A DNA stretch of 64,000 nucleotides from Krasilnikoviella flava (GCF_900167525.1 NZ_FUZQ01000003.1:434001-498000); one strand, 5' to 3'. Shown: positions 15,563 to 24,126, counted from the stretch's first letter. Made by a program: numbers and translations. The notes: a model not told the origin generated them from the sequence alone.

Positions 15563-16857
15563 ACCGTGGCCTCCCGGCTCGCGAGGCGGCGCCAGTCGGC
15601 GTCGAGCTGGTCGAGCATCGCCTCGAAGTTCCCCGACCGGATCGCCTCCTGCAGGTAGTTGCCCAGCGGGATGGACGTGGGGACGAAGGTGCCGGCGCCC
15701 TGGTAGAAGGCGGCGGAGTCGACGTACTGCTGCAGGCCGGCGAGGCGTTCGTCCTGCTGCGCAGGCCCGTCGGTGAGCGTCGAGTACGCGAGGTTGTCGG
15801 CGTTGTAGGCGTTGAGGATCTCAGGGCGCATGAGGAACTCGACGAGCTCGACGGCCTCCTCGCGGTGCGCCGTGTCGACAGGGATGTAGAGGCAGAGGTC
15901 GATGTTCACGCGGGCCTGGCGCTCGTCGGGGTCGTCGCTCACCGGCAGCGCGAACGTGCCGACCTCCAGGTCCTCGTCCACCATGGCGATCTGGCTCAGC
16001 GCCCACGGGCCCTGCAGGTACATCGCGGCCTTGCCCTGGCCGAACGCGAGGTTGCCGTCGGCGTAGCCGCGCACGGCGTGGTCCGGGTTGAAGAACGACG
16101 AGATCGTCTTGGCGCGCTCCATCGGGACCGCCAGCGTCTTGGCGAACGAGACGTCCGAGTCGGGCCCGACGTCCGTGCCGAGCTCCTTCATCCGGCCGAA
16201 GAACTCGCCCGGGTCGACGAGGCTGCCGACGGAGTAGTCGAACAGGCCCTGCCACAGCGTCCAGGTGTCCCGGTCGGTCGCGTAGATCGGCGTGACGCCG
16301 GCCTTCTGCAGCGCGGTGCAGACGTCGACGAACTCGGTCCACGTGGTGGGGACGGGGAGGTCGTGCTCGGCGAAGATCGCCTTGTTGTAGATGACCCCGG
16401 CGGCCGCCAGCGAGTACGGCAGCACGCTGGTGCGCCCGGCGTAGGTGGCGTACTGGTCCGTGAGGTCGCTGATGTCGGTCCGCACGGTGGCCGCCGACGG
16501 CAGCTGCGACAGGTCGCTCATCTGCCCGCGGGAGATGTAGCGGGCCAGCTCCAGGTTGTCGTTGAAGCAGCCGACGTCTCCCGGCTCGCTCCGCACGAAC
16601 TGGGGCGCGATCGCCGTCGTCGAGTCGTGCACGACGCGGATGTGCGGCTGCTCGCGCTCGAACTGCCGCAGGAGCTCGTCGAAGTAGGCGATGACCTCCT
16701 GCTTCTGCTCGTAGAAGGTGATCTGCGTGCGGCCTCCGCCGCCGCCCGGCGTGGCACACCCCGCCAGCGGGACGGCCGCCAGCACCCCGGCGGCTCCCGC
16801 AAGGAACGAGCGCCGGCTCACCGTCCTCGGCGGACCGGCCATCGTCTTCGATCTCAC
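15559..16857 (-). CDS. sugar ABC transporter substrate-binding lipoprotein, Tat-type signal
   Basis: 432 residues from GTG at 16857, 8 nt after AAGGAG. The signal peptide shows a twin-arginine motif (SRRSFLAG) and then a lipobox LAGC, so it is probably exported folded by Tat and lipid-anchored. The mature part is a CUT1 solute-binding protein (ITFYEQKQEVIAYFDELLRQFE at the N-terminus; later AAMYLQGPWALSQI). It delivers an oligosaccharide to the two coupled permeases. It is the first gene of the operon, directly behind the promoter/LacI operator at 16910-16938. Confidence 0.93.
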   Translation of the reverse strand: MRSKTMAGPPRTVSRRSFLAGAAGVLAAVPLAGCATPGGGGGRTQITFYEQKQEVIAYFDELLRQFEREQPHIRVVHDSTTAIAPQFVRSEPGDVGCFNDNLELARYISRGQMSDLSQLPSAATVRTDISDLTDQYATYAGRTSVLPYSLAAAGVIYNKAIFAEHDLPVPTTWTEFVDVCTALQKAGVTPIYATDRDTWTLWQGLFDYSVGSLVDPGEFFGRMKELGTDVGPDSDVSFAKTLAVPMERAKTISSFFNPDHAVRGYADGNLAFGQGKAAMYLQGPWALSQIAMVDEDLEVGTFALPVSDDPDERQARVNIDLCLYIPVDTAHREEAVELVEFLMRPEILNAYNADNLAYSTLTDGPAQQDERLAGLQQYVDSAAFYQGAGTFVPTSIPLGNYLQEAIRSGNFEAMLDQLDADWRRLASREATV

Positions 16858-16909
16858 GCGACGTCTCCTTCGACCACGATCGGCACCGTCTCGGCAACGG
16901 GCCGCAGTG

Positions 16910-16938
16910 AACATACAGCGCTGTAAATTGGGGGTCAA
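16910..16938 (-). promoter_or_regulatory. promoter of ABC-GH31 operon with LacI operator in the spacer
   Basis: On the minus strand TTGACC (16938-16933) and TATGTT (16915-16910) are separated by 17 nt, a near-consensus sigma-70 promoter. The perfect palindrome TACAGCGCTGTA (16914-16925) lies between them and overlaps the -10 box. A repressor there would exclude RNA polymerase. The identical site is at 10187-10198. Confidence 0.8.
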
Positions 16939-17025
16939 GGTCGCTGGTCGCGGTCGCCGTCCCGGGACCGCGGCCCTAGCCTGGCGAGCGATCCACGGCG
17001 TGCACCCGGCGGAGGGCGGCGGACG

Positions 17026-18372
17026 GTGACCGAGAACGACAGCACGAGCGCGCGGCGCCGCCTCCTGCGCGTACGGCTCCCGAGGTTCTCGCTGCGTCGT
17101 CGGTCCCTCGAGGGCGAGCCGGTGGTGGACGCCGCGTCCGAGCGGCTGCAGGAGTTCCTGGTGCTGCTCGGCGGAGCGCTGCTCACCGTCGGGACGGCCG
17201 CCACCGACATCCAGCACACGCTCAAGCGCGTCGCCGTCGCGCTCGGGTCGCCCCAGACCACGCTGTTCGTCTTCCCGACGCTGATCCTCATCCGGATGCC
17301 GGGCGACACGGAGACCCGGTTCGACGTCGCGGAGTCGGCGGGCGGCGAGGTCCGCTTCGACCGCGCCGCGCAGGTCTACGCCGTCGTGGACGACGCCGTC
17401 GCGGGCCGGATCGACGCGTCCGAGGGCGTCGAGCGGCTGCAGCGGATCCGGGACGCGCACCCGCGGTTCCCCGGGTGGGTGCGCACGGCCGGGCACGGGC
17501 TGGCCGCGGCGGGGCTCGGGCTCGTGCTGCTCGGCGGCAACCCCGTCAGCCTGCTGTACGCGTTCGTCCTCGGCGTGCTGGTGGGCGCGATCAAGCTCAC
17601 CGTCCGGCCGGGCACGTACGCCGCGACGCTCCTGCCCGTCGTCACCGCGTTCGTGCTGGCGCTGCTCGTCTTCGGGCTCGCGGACACCGCCGTCGTCAGC
17701 GAGCCGCTGCAGGTGCTCGTGCCGCCGCTCGTCACACTGCTGCCCGGGGCCGCGCTCACCACGGGGGTGCAGGAGCTCGCCGCCGGGGACATGGTGGCCG
17801 GCTCCAGCCGCCTCGTGTCCGGCCTGGCGCAGCTGCTGTTCCTCGCCTTCGGGATCCTCGCGGCCCTGGCGATCACCGACGTGCCGAGCTCGGCCGCCCT
17901 CGCCTCGTCGCCCACCACCCTCGGCGCGTTCCAACCGTGGATCGGCGTGCTGCTCTTCTCGGTCGGCATCTTCCTGTACCACTGCGGGCCGCCGCGGTCG
18001 CTCTTCTTCCTCACCGTCGTGCTGCTGGTCGCCTACGGCGGTCAGGTCGTCGGCGCGACGGTCACCAACGGCGTCTACAGCGGCTTCCTCGGCGCGGCCG
18101 CGCTGACCCTGTGCGCGTACCTCGTGCAGACCGTCCGGGGCGCGCCGCCCGCCGTCGTCTGCTTCCTGCCCGCGTTCTGGCTGCTCGTGCCCGGCGCGAC
18201 CGGGCTGATCGGCCTCACGCAGTCCGCCGGCGGGGCCGCCGTCGCCTCCGCCAGCCTGACCACCATCGCCGGGTCGATCGTCTCCATCGCCCTCGGCGTC
18301 CTCGTCGGCACGGCGCTGTACCGGCAGATCTACACGATGGCGCCCGCGCGGTGGGGCCTGCGACCCACGTGA
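17026..18372 (+). CDS. threonine/serine exporter (ThrE) family, fused two-domain form
   Basis: 448 residues from GTG at 17026 behind GGAGGG. The N-terminal ThrE/DUF1212 half starts at about residue 35 (ASERLQEFLVLLGGALLTVG), contains a soluble loop, then five membrane helices. The second half (from about residue 275, SPTTLGAFQPWIGVLLFSVG) is a ThrE_2-like domain of about five more helices. Corynebacterium ThrE, which exports threonine and serine by proton antiport, has the same fused arrangement. No operon partner is apparent. Confidence 0.85.
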   Translation: MTENDSTSARRRLLRVRLPRFSLRRRSLEGEPVVDAASERLQEFLVLLGGALLTVGTAATDIQHTLKRVAVALGSPQTTLFVFPTLILIRMPGDTETRFDVAESAGGEVRFDRAAQVYAVVDDAVAGRIDASEGVERLQRIRDAHPRFPGWVRTAGHGLAAAGLGLVLLGGNPVSLLYAFVLGVLVGAIKLTVRPGTYAATLLPVVTAFVLALLVFGLADTAVVSEPLQVLVPPLVTLLPGAALTTGVQELAAGDMVAGSSRLVSGLAQLLFLAFGILAALAITDVPSSAALASSPTTLGAFQPWIGVLLFSVGIFLYHCGPPRSLFFLTVVLLVAYGGQVVGATVTNGVYSGFLGAAALTLCAYLVQTVRGAPPAVVCFLPAFWLLVPGATGLIGLTQSAGGAAVASASLTTIAGSIVSIALGVLVGTALYRQIYTMAPARWGLRPT

Positions 18373-18396
18373 CCGGCCGGTCGGGGCAGCCCGTCG

Positions 18397-19143
18397 TCAG
18401 AGCAGCAACAGGTTCAGCGCCGCGAGCGCCACGAGCACGGTGACCAGCCGCTCGAACAGCTGCTGGTCCACGTGCCCGATGACGCGCCGCCCGATCCACG
18501 TCCCGACCAGCACGACCGGCGCCAGCACCGCCCACAGCGCCACCGTGTCCGCGCGCACGATGTCCACCCCGACGGCGACCGGCAGCTTGATCACGTTGAC
18601 CGTGAAGAAGAACCATGCCGTCGTGCCGAGGAACCGCCACTTCTCGTACCGCGCGGCCAGCAGGTAGAGGCTCATCGGCGGCCCGCCGGCGTTCGCGACC
18701 ATCGTCGTGAACCCGGCCAGCCCCCCGTAGCCCAGGGTGGCGGCGCGCGTGTCGGTGCGCAGGTGGTCCCGCCACAGGTTGAGCACCAGCAGCGCCAGCA
18801 GGATGCCGCCGATCGTGCGCCGCATGACGTCGTCGCTGACGGCGGTGAGGAAGAACGCGCCGAGCGCCACGCCCACCAGCACCGGCGCGAGGAGCCGGCC
18901 GATCATCCGGAAGTCGGCGTGCTTGCGGTAGGCCCAGATCGCGACGAGGTCGCCCGTGAGCAGGAGCAGCAGCACCGCCCCGGTCGAGTCCTTGGCCGGG
19001 ATGACGAGCGCCATCAGCGCCGCCGCGATCATCCCCAGCCCGCCCAGCGCCGTCTTGGAGAAGCCGACGAGCAGCGCCACCAGCGCGGCGACGGCCCACC
19101 CGGTCCACGGCAGGCCGGCGATCAGCGGGGCGGGCTCGAGCAC
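18397..19143 (-). CDS. TSUP family (TauE/SafE) membrane protein
   Basis: 248 residues with about eight membrane helices and the family's repeated motif (GFSKTALGGLGMIAAALMAL at residues about 27-46; later GLAGFTTMVANAGGPPMSLYLL). The family exports or imports sulfite, sulfonates or other small anions. The start is GTG at 19143, with TACGCT 6 nt upstream on the minus strand (19155-19150), a leaderless pattern. It stands alone between a ThrE-like gene and a reductase gene. Confidence 0.9.
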   Translation of the reverse strand: MLEPAPLIAGLPWTGWAVAALVALLVGFSKTALGGLGMIAAALMALVIPAKDSTGAVLLLLLTGDLVAIWAYRKHADFRMIGRLLAPVLVGVALGAFFLTAVSDDVMRRTIGGILLALLVLNLWRDHLRTDTRAATLGYGGLAGFTTMVANAGGPPMSLYLLAARYEKWRFLGTTAWFFFTVNVIKLPVAVGVDIVRADTVALWAVLAPVVLVGTWIGRRVIGHVDQQLFERLVTVLVALAALNLLLL

Positions 19144-19185
19144 CCGGGCAGCGTAGTCGTCAGCGGCGTCCCGGACCGCCGACGT

Positions 19186-19785
19186 TCACCGCACGCGGTC
19201 GTAGACCACGGCGACCTCGCCCCGCTCCCCCACCTCCTGGGAGGTGAGCGCCCACGTGGAGCCCGGCAGGCCGTCGACGAACAGCCGCGCCCCGCTGCCG
19301 GCGATCACGGGGACGACCAGCAGGTACAGCCGGTCGAGCAGGTCCGCCGCCAGCAAGGGCTGGATGACGCTCGCGCTGCTGTTGACGAGGACGTCGCCGT
19401 CCCCGGTGCCCTTCAGCTCCGTGACCACCTCGGCGGCCGGGGCGTCCACCACGCGGGCCCGCTCCCACGGCGCGACGGTCAGCGTGCGCGAGAGGACGAC
19501 CTTCTCCGCGTCGACCAACCATCGCGCGTACGTGCGGTCGCGCGGGTCGGCGGCCTCGTCGTCGGCCACCGACGGCCAGTAGCCCAGGAACCCCTCGGCG
19601 TTGACCCGGCCGAGCACCGCCGTCGTCGCGCCCGCGCACATGCGTGCCATGTGGTCGCGCGCCGTGTCCGTGGCCACGTAGGGCAGGAAGGCGGCGAAGT
19701 CCGCCGGCCCACCGGGGCCGTGGTACCGCCCGTCGAGCGAGAGGCTGAGGTTCGCCGCCACCGTGCGGCCGGTCGAGTGCGTCAT
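19186..19785 (-). CDS. DHFR/RibD C-terminal domain reductase
   Basis: 199 residues. The fold starts with VAANLSLSLDGRYHGPGGPADF, and contains TTAVLGRVNAEGFLGYWPSV and DVLVNSSASVIQPLLAADLLDRLYLLVVPVIAG, the pattern of the dihydrofolate-reductase-like proteins related to the RibD C-terminus. These bind NADPH and reduce pteridine- or riboflavin-precursor-like substrates; the actual substrate is unknown. ATG at 19785 is preferred over 19824 because GGAGGG stands 8 nt in front of it. Confidence 0.85.
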   Translation of the reverse strand: MTHSTGRTVAANLSLSLDGRYHGPGGPADFAAFLPYVATDTARDHMARMCAGATTAVLGRVNAEGFLGYWPSVADDEAADPRDRTYARWLVDAEKVVLSRTLTVAPWERARVVDAPAAEVVTELKGTGDGDVLVNSSASVIQPLLAADLLDRLYLLVVPVIAGSGARLFVDGLPGSTWALTSQEVGERGEVAVVYDRVR

Positions 19786-19877
19786 GTCGTGCTCCCTCCG
19801 GGTGCCGCCTCCCGGCACCCACATCCCTGGGACGGAGGCGAGGCGGCGTTCTCGACATCCGGAAGGAGGTCGGCCGG

Positions 19878-20282
19878 TCAGACGTCGAGGTACCCCGTCC
19901 GGTCGGCCTCGGTGATCTCACGCCGGACGGTCGCCGGCACGCCCGCCGCCACGGTGTGCGGCGGCACGGAGCGGGTCACGACGCTGCCCGAGCCGATCAC
20001 CGCCCCCTCCCCGATCGTCACCCCCTTGTTGATCGTCACCCCGCCGCCGACCCAGACGCGGTCCTCGATGACGACGGGCTGGGCGTAGCAGGCGCCGGCG
20101 ACGCGCTCGCCCGCGTCGAGGGCGTGGTTGGTCGTGTAGATGCCCACCCGCGGCCCGAGGAGGACGTCGTCGCCGATCGTGATCCTGCCGCCGTCGAGCA
20201 TGATGCAGTCGAAGTTCGCGTGGAACCGGTCGCCGACGCTGACGTTGTACCCGAACTCGCAGCGGAACGTCGGCAGCTCGGG
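19878..20282 (-). pseudogene. maltose/sugar O-acetyltransferase remnant, 5'-truncated
   Basis: The frame encodes the left-handed beta-helix part of a maltose-O-acetyltransferase (FRCEFGYNVSVGDRF, then VWVGGGVTINKGVTIGEGAVIG, ending near GYLDV). Family similarity continues upstream of the first ATG (20201) to about 20282, including the FRCEFGYN motif. No ATG, GTG or TTG occurs in that frame between there and the upstream ATPase gene. The usual N-terminal Mac domain of about 60 residues is also absent. The gene is therefore probably a decayed remnant. If translated from 20201 it would make a 107-residue fragment still holding the catalytic His in TNHALD. Confidence 0.6.
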
Positions 20283-20331
20283 AGTCGAGCCTCGGACGGG
20301 CGCCGCCCTCGCACGTCGTGGACCGAGCCGC

Positions 20332-21054
20332 TCACCCGAGCAGGTGGCGCAGGTAGCGCCCGGGCGCGTCGAGGAACGCGCGCCAGTGCTGCACGAGCTC
20401 GAGGTCCTCCCACGTCGTCGGGCGCAGGCCCCACGGCCCGACCTCCAGGATCGTCGCGCCGGGCAGCGCCGCCAGCACCGGCGAGTGCGTGGCGCACAGC
20501 ACCTGCCCGCCGCGGCCGGCCACGTCCGCCAGCACGCTCATGAGGCTGAGGGTCGAGGCGAAGCTCAGCGCCGCCTCGGGCTCGTCGAGGCAGTACAGGC
20601 CCGATCCGTCGAACCGGGACTCGAGGACGGCGAGGAAGGACTCGCCGTGGCTCATCTCGTGGAACACCGGGTCCCTCGGTCCCGGGTGCTCCTCGAGGAA
20701 CGTGTACCAGCCGTGCATCGTCTCGGCGCGGAGGAAGAAGCCCCACCGCCCCGACCCGACGCCACGCTGCAGCCGGACGGCGCGGTGCAGGGGCGACTCG
20801 GAGTCGCGTGTCGAGTGCCGCCCGTGCGCGGTGCCGCCCTCGGGCGAGAGGCCGTAGGCGACAGCCACGGCCTCCACGAGCGTCGACTTGCCGCTGCCGT
20901 TCTCCCCGACCAGGAACGTCACGCCTGGAGGGAGGTCCAACCCGTCGCGCAGCAGCTGGTCGACGGCGGGGATGGTGCGCGGCCACACGCCGGCGGGCAG
21001 GGGACGTTCGGCGTCCGGCGCGACCCGGACCACCGGCGGCTGCGAGAAGTCCAC
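20332..21054 (-). CDS. AAA/ABC-type ATPase (AAA_21-like)
   Basis: About 240 residues. The Walker A is GENGSGKST, the signature-like motif MSHGESFLAVL, the Walker B LYCLDEPEAALS, and the switch histidine lies in CATHSPV. These show a single complete P-loop ATPase of the AAA_21/YhaN-like group, close in fold to ABC proteins but without any membrane partner. I favour GTG at 21054 because the reading VDFSQPPVVRV matches the usual start of these proteins. An in-frame codon at 21117 would add 21 residues; neither has a clear ribosome-binding site. No nuclease or partner gene indicates a defence system; the SLOG-like gene upstream is the only close same-strand neighbour. Confidence 0.75.
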   Translation of the reverse strand: MDFSQPPVVRVAPDAERPLPAGVWPRTIPAVDQLLRDGLDLPPGVTFLVGENGSGKSTLVEAVAVAYGLSPEGGTAHGRHSTRDSESPLHRAVRLQRGVGSGRWGFFLRAETMHGWYTFLEEHPGPRDPVFHEMSHGESFLAVLESRFDGSGLYCLDEPEAALSFASTLSLMSVLADVAGRGGQVLCATHSPVLAALPGATILEVGPWGLRPTTWEDLELVQHWRAFLDAPGRYLRHLLG

Positions 21055-21121
21055 GTGGGCATCATGCCTGGGCGGTCGGAGGGAGGTGAGGTGGCACTCC
21101 TGTCGACGACCGCCCACAGGA

Positions 21122-21439
21122 TCACAGGGCGAGCGGCTCCATCGAGCTGAGGACCTTGCCCTTCTCCCGTGCGTACGCGATCTCGCGGCGTGTCGCTTCT
21201 CCGACGTAACCGCCTTCGCTCACCACACGGACCTCGTCCGCCATGTCGATCCGCCTGAGGTGCAGCTCGCCCAGAGCCTCGCGCCGGGGTGGCGTCAGCT
21301 CCTCGTCGATCGGTTCGGGACCGAGCACGATCACGCCTCGGGATGTCAGCCGTCGCCGCTCCGATTCAAAGAGGCTCTGGAAGCGCAGCGACCCGCACAG
21401 GCACACCACCCGTGGCCGTCCAGCAGCGCCCACGCACAT
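21122..21439 (-). CDS. small SLOG/nucleoside 2-deoxyribosyltransferase-like protein
   Basis: 105 residues. VVCLCGSLRFQSLFESERRR opens a Rossmann-like fold, followed by GVIVLGPEP, the central HLRRIDMADEVRVVSEGGYVGEATRREIAYA and a terminal GKVLSSME. This order (GS near the N-terminus, then D...V....GY.GE...EI.YA) fits the nucleoside deoxyribosyltransferase-like/SLOG group of nucleotide-binding proteins. The exact role is unknown. It lies immediately upstream of, and on the same strand as, the small ATPase, and is separated from the following cassette by the repeat region 21440-21713. Confidence 0.6.
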   Translation of the reverse strand: MCVGAAGRPRVVCLCGSLRFQSLFESERRRLTSRGVIVLGPEPIDEELTPPRREALGELHLRRIDMADEVRVVSEGGYVGEATRREIAYAREKGKVLSSMEPLAL

Positions 21440-21460
21440 CCCCTCTGAACCATGCCACTA

Positions 21461-21521
21461 GGTCAGGAGCGCGCCATGCTACATAGGCGCGGGTTCGTGA
21501 AACCTAGGTGGCATCCCGACA
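21461..21521. repeat. 61-bp repeat, left copy, bracketing the CMD/AI-2E/K+ channel cassette
   Basis: This segment aligns without gaps to 24127-24187, with about 11 differences in 61 positions (roughly 82% identity). The shared core runs from GGTCA through CGCCATGCT to CTAGGT and CGACA. Part of the motif (TGTGCAAGGTAGGTTGCATC) occurs again at about 21599-21619. The whole 274-nt gap 21440-21713 holds no convincing gene. Confidence 0.7.
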
Positions 21522-21713
21522 GAAGGTGTCGAGGTGCAGCGCAGGTCGCACGGACACGACCACTGCACCTTTGCACGATCCCGGGCGCGTCGCGCGTGGT
21601 GTGCAAGGTAGGTTGCATCGCTTTCTGGTCGGCGACCACGAGCGCCCGATCCGGCACGCAAGGGAGTTGAACATCGGCGTCTCGGGGGCCATAGCACCCC
21701 CCGTCCGTGCCGG

Positions 21714-22292
21714 TCAGCTGATACGACCCTTCTTGACCGCACCCAGGATGACCTTGATCCCCAGCCCGAGGACGACGAGGTCGAGGAGGACCTGCCCCGC
21801 GACCAGCAGCCGCACACCCTCCGCCGTGGGGGCGACGTCCCCCAGACCGACAGTGGCGAACGTGGTGATGGTGAAGTACAGCGCGTCGGACCGACTCAGA
21901 GGCTCGCTGAACGATCCCGGATCCTGGAACGAGAGCATGAAGTACGTCGTCGCGAACACGAGCAGGAAGAGCGGGGCGACCGTGGCCAGGGCCTGGGTCG
22001 CCCGGATGCCGGGATAGTTGGACCGCACGATCGCGCGCACCTGCCAGACCGTCGTCGCGAGGAGCGCCACGAGGCTGAGGGCGAGGACGAGCACGAGGGA
22101 CGAAACCGAAGCGCGATCGAGGGGCAGCAGGTAGTAGAGCGCCACCAGGAGGACCGCCGTCGCGCCCGCGCGAAGCAGCCCGAGCGTGATCATGGCCCGT
22201 CGGCGCCTGGCGGTGAAGGCCCGCAGGGGCGGTGTGCCAGCCGTGTCCGAACCGCCGTCGACGCGCTCCTCGTGTGGTTCGCCGGCGTGCAC
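21714..22292 (-). CDS. two-TM potassium channel family protein
   Basis: 192 residues from GTG at 22292 behind GGAGGGAG. Two helices near the N-terminus (about 33-55 and 62-85) are followed by a third before the pore. The pore loop reads ALYFTITTFATVGLGDVAPT, and TVGLGD is a K+-channel selectivity filter. A last helix (LLVAGQVLLDLVVLGLGIKVI) follows. No RCK nucleotide-binding domain is attached. It is the last gene of a three-gene operon (CMD protein, AI-2E-type permease, channel), 42 nt after the permease gene. Confidence 0.85.
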   Translation of the reverse strand: MHAGEPHEERVDGGSDTAGTPPLRAFTARRRRAMITLGLLRAGATAVLLVALYYLLPLDRASVSSLVLVLALSLVALLATTVWQVRAIVRSNYPGIRATQALATVAPLFLLVFATTYFMLSFQDPGSFSEPLSRSDALYFTITTFATVGLGDVAPTAEGVRLLVAGQVLLDLVVLGLGIKVILGAVKKGRIS

Positions 22293-22334
22293 GTCCGCTC
22301 CCTCCGACGTTGTGAGTGGGTGTGATGGATCTGG

Positions 22335-23486
22335 CTACTGGAGCATCCGTTGAACCGCGGGCTTGGCACGCGTGACCACGCGGTCGAAGAAGCCGTGGCG
22401 GCGCAGCCGCGCGAGGCCCTCGGTGGCGACCACCCAGGCGGGGACCGCCAGGATCAGTCCGACGATCCCTCCGACGATCCCTCCGAGCGCGGTGACCACG
22501 AGGACGACCAGGGGATGGATGTCGAGCGTGCGGCCCATCACCCGGGGTTCCACGAAGTTCTCCAGCAGCAGGTTGGACGCGACGACCACGATGAGCATGA
22601 TCGTTGCGGTGGGCAGGCCGCCCTCGCCCAGTGCAACGATCACGGCGAGCCCGCCGCCGAGGAATGCGCCGATGTACGGGATGTACCCGCCGACGAAGTT
22701 CACGACGACGATGGTGAAGACCAGCGGCAGGCCTAGCACGAGCGCGGCGAGCCCGATGACGACGGCGACGATGGCCGACATCGCGGTGCGGCCCCGGCCG
22801 TAGTCGCGCAGGGTTCGGCACGAGTCGCTGATGAACCCGTCGATCTCCGTCCGCGTGTCGTCCTGGTCGAACAGGGCGGCCACCGAGTCCCTGAGCTTGG
22901 TGCCGTCCTTGAGGAGGTAGTACATGATCAGTGCGCCCAGGATCAGCCCGCTGGCCAGGCCGACGATCGTGCTGACACCCTCCAGCAGGCCCGTCACGAC
23001 TCCACCCGTCACCGTGGGCGCCGCTTCCTCGACCGCCTGGCGGGCCGCGTCCAGTGCGCCCTCGTCGATGTCGGATTCGGCGACGAGGTGAGCGATCGCG
23101 TCGTCCACGGATCCTCCGATCTGGGCCGTCTGCTGGACGACCCCTCGCACGGTGGCGACGACGACGATCGTCGTGAGTGCGAGCAGCAGGAGGACGATCA
23201 AGGCCGCCGCGACGGAGCCGCTGACCCCGTGACGTCGCAGCAGGTCCGCGAGCGGCTTGAAGCACACGGCCAGAACGGCGGCAAACGTCAGCGGCAGGAC
23301 GATCTCGCTCACCGCCGCGAGTGCGAGGACGACGATGACGACCATGACGACGACGCCCACGAAGCTCCACGCCCAGATGCCGAGCTTGGGCCCCCAGGCG
23401 AGCGGCCTCGCCGAACCCGACGTCGTCTCCTTCTCCGACGCGGGCTCGTCGACGTCAGGGACGCTGGCCCCTGCGTCGCCGGACAC
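22335..23486 (-). CDS. AI-2E family transporter (TqsA/PerM-like)
   Basis: 383 residues, about eight helices. After a soluble N-terminus come WSFVGVVVMVVIVVLALAAV and LPLTFAAVLAVCFKPLADLL, the family's first helices. A long central loop follows (about 115-190), then GYIPYIGAFLGGGLAVIVAL and the ENFVEPRVMGRTLDIHPLVV motif near the C-terminus, which is diagnostic of the family. Members export small signalling molecules, indole or sodium ions; substrate unknown. Start GTG at 23486 is 5 nt after the stop of the preceding small gene. Confidence 0.9.
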   Translation of the reverse strand: MSGDAGASVPDVDEPASEKETTSGSARPLAWGPKLGIWAWSFVGVVVMVVIVVLALAAVSEIVLPLTFAAVLAVCFKPLADLLRRHGVSGSVAAALIVLLLLALTTIVVVATVRGVVQQTAQIGGSVDDAIAHLVAESDIDEGALDAARQAVEEAAPTVTGGVVTGLLEGVSTIVGLASGLILGALIMYYLLKDGTKLRDSVAALFDQDDTRTEIDGFISDSCRTLRDYGRGRTAMSAIVAVVIGLAALVLGLPLVFTIVVVNFVGGYIPYIGAFLGGGLAVIVALGEGGLPTATIMLIVVVASNLLLENFVEPRVMGRTLDIHPLVVLVVTALGGIVGGIVGLILAVPAWVVATEGLARLRRHGFFDRVVTRAKPAVQRMLQ

Positions 23487-23491
23487 GGGTG

Positions 23492-23827
23492 CTACGCCTC
23501 TTCCTGGTCCTCGGCGTCGGCGAGAGCGACCGCGATCTCGATCTCGAGGGACTCCGCGATGCCGTCCGCCGCGGAGAGGACGCGAGGTGTGCCGACGATG
23601 GGCGCGATCGCCGTGAGCACACCTGCAACCTGGTCGGCGTCGATTCCGGACGCTGCCGCCGCTTCCAGGTTCGTGAGGTAGGACACCGTTGGGGCGTCGA
23701 CCGCGACGAGCGCGGCGAGTCGGACGAGCATCAGTGTGCGGGTGTCCAGGCTCGATGCGTCGACCGAGTCGGCCGTCAGCTGCGTCAGCAGGTCGAGCAC
23801 GGGAGTGTCCTCGGTGGGTTCGCTCAT
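23492..23827 (-). CDS. carboxymuconolactone decarboxylase (CMD) family small protein
   Basis: 111 residues from ATG at 23827 after AAGGAC. The helical CMD pattern is TLMLVRLAALVAVDAPTVSY, then LEAAAASGIDADQVAGVLTAI. The CxxC peroxidase motif of AhpD-type members is absent, so a peroxidase role is unlikely. A Glu/Asp-rich tail ends the protein. It is first in the operon with the AI-2E-type permease (5-nt gap) and K+ channel. The 369-nt region upstream (23828-24196) holds a 17-bp palindrome and the right copy of the 61-bp repeat and no other gene. Confidence 0.75.
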   Translation of the reverse strand: MSEPTEDTPVLDLLTQLTADSVDASSLDTRTLMLVRLAALVAVDAPTVSYLTNLEAAAASGIDADQVAGVLTAIAPIVGTPRVLSAADGIAESLEIEIAVALADAEDQEEA

Positions 23828-24046
23828 GATGGTCGTCCTTCCGGGTTCAGCGATTCGTTGATGACGCCGTGGGCCGGGCCGGGAGACCTGTGCCGTCGTG
23901 TGGAGCGTCCACGTCCATTGGACTGTCGTCGTGAGCGAGCGCGCCTCACCCAGATCAGGTGAACCCGCGCCCGACCGGGGAACCGCGAGGTGACCGTCGT
24001 CGACGGCATGGGGATGAGGCCGGTGACCTCTCCGCGCCAGAAATCG

Positions 24047-24063
24047 GTCGCTTCTGAAGCGAC
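24047..24063. promoter_or_regulatory. 17-bp perfect palindrome upstream of cassette
   Basis: GTCGCTTC-T-GAAGCGAC is a perfect palindrome around one central base, 220 nt upstream of the CMD gene. A further half site, GAAGCGAC, follows at 24089-24096. This looks like a dimeric regulator's site plus an accessory half site. The regulator is not in the window as far as can be told. Confidence 0.4.
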
Positions 24064-24126
24064 GTGAGTGCAGTCGGCCCGTCAGGTCGAAGCGACGGCA
24101 GGCGCCACAGGGGCACCACATCGTTC

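Noticed and set aside
20332-21439. The P-loop ATPase plus SLOG-like protein as an anti-phage defence pair.
   Set aside because: No nuclease, effector or membrane toxin is linked, and the genes are not clearly coupled (67 nt or more apart); context is too weak.
23492-23827. The small CMD protein as an AhpD-type peroxidase.
   Set aside because: The CxxC motif and proton-relay residues are absent; only the fold pattern agrees.
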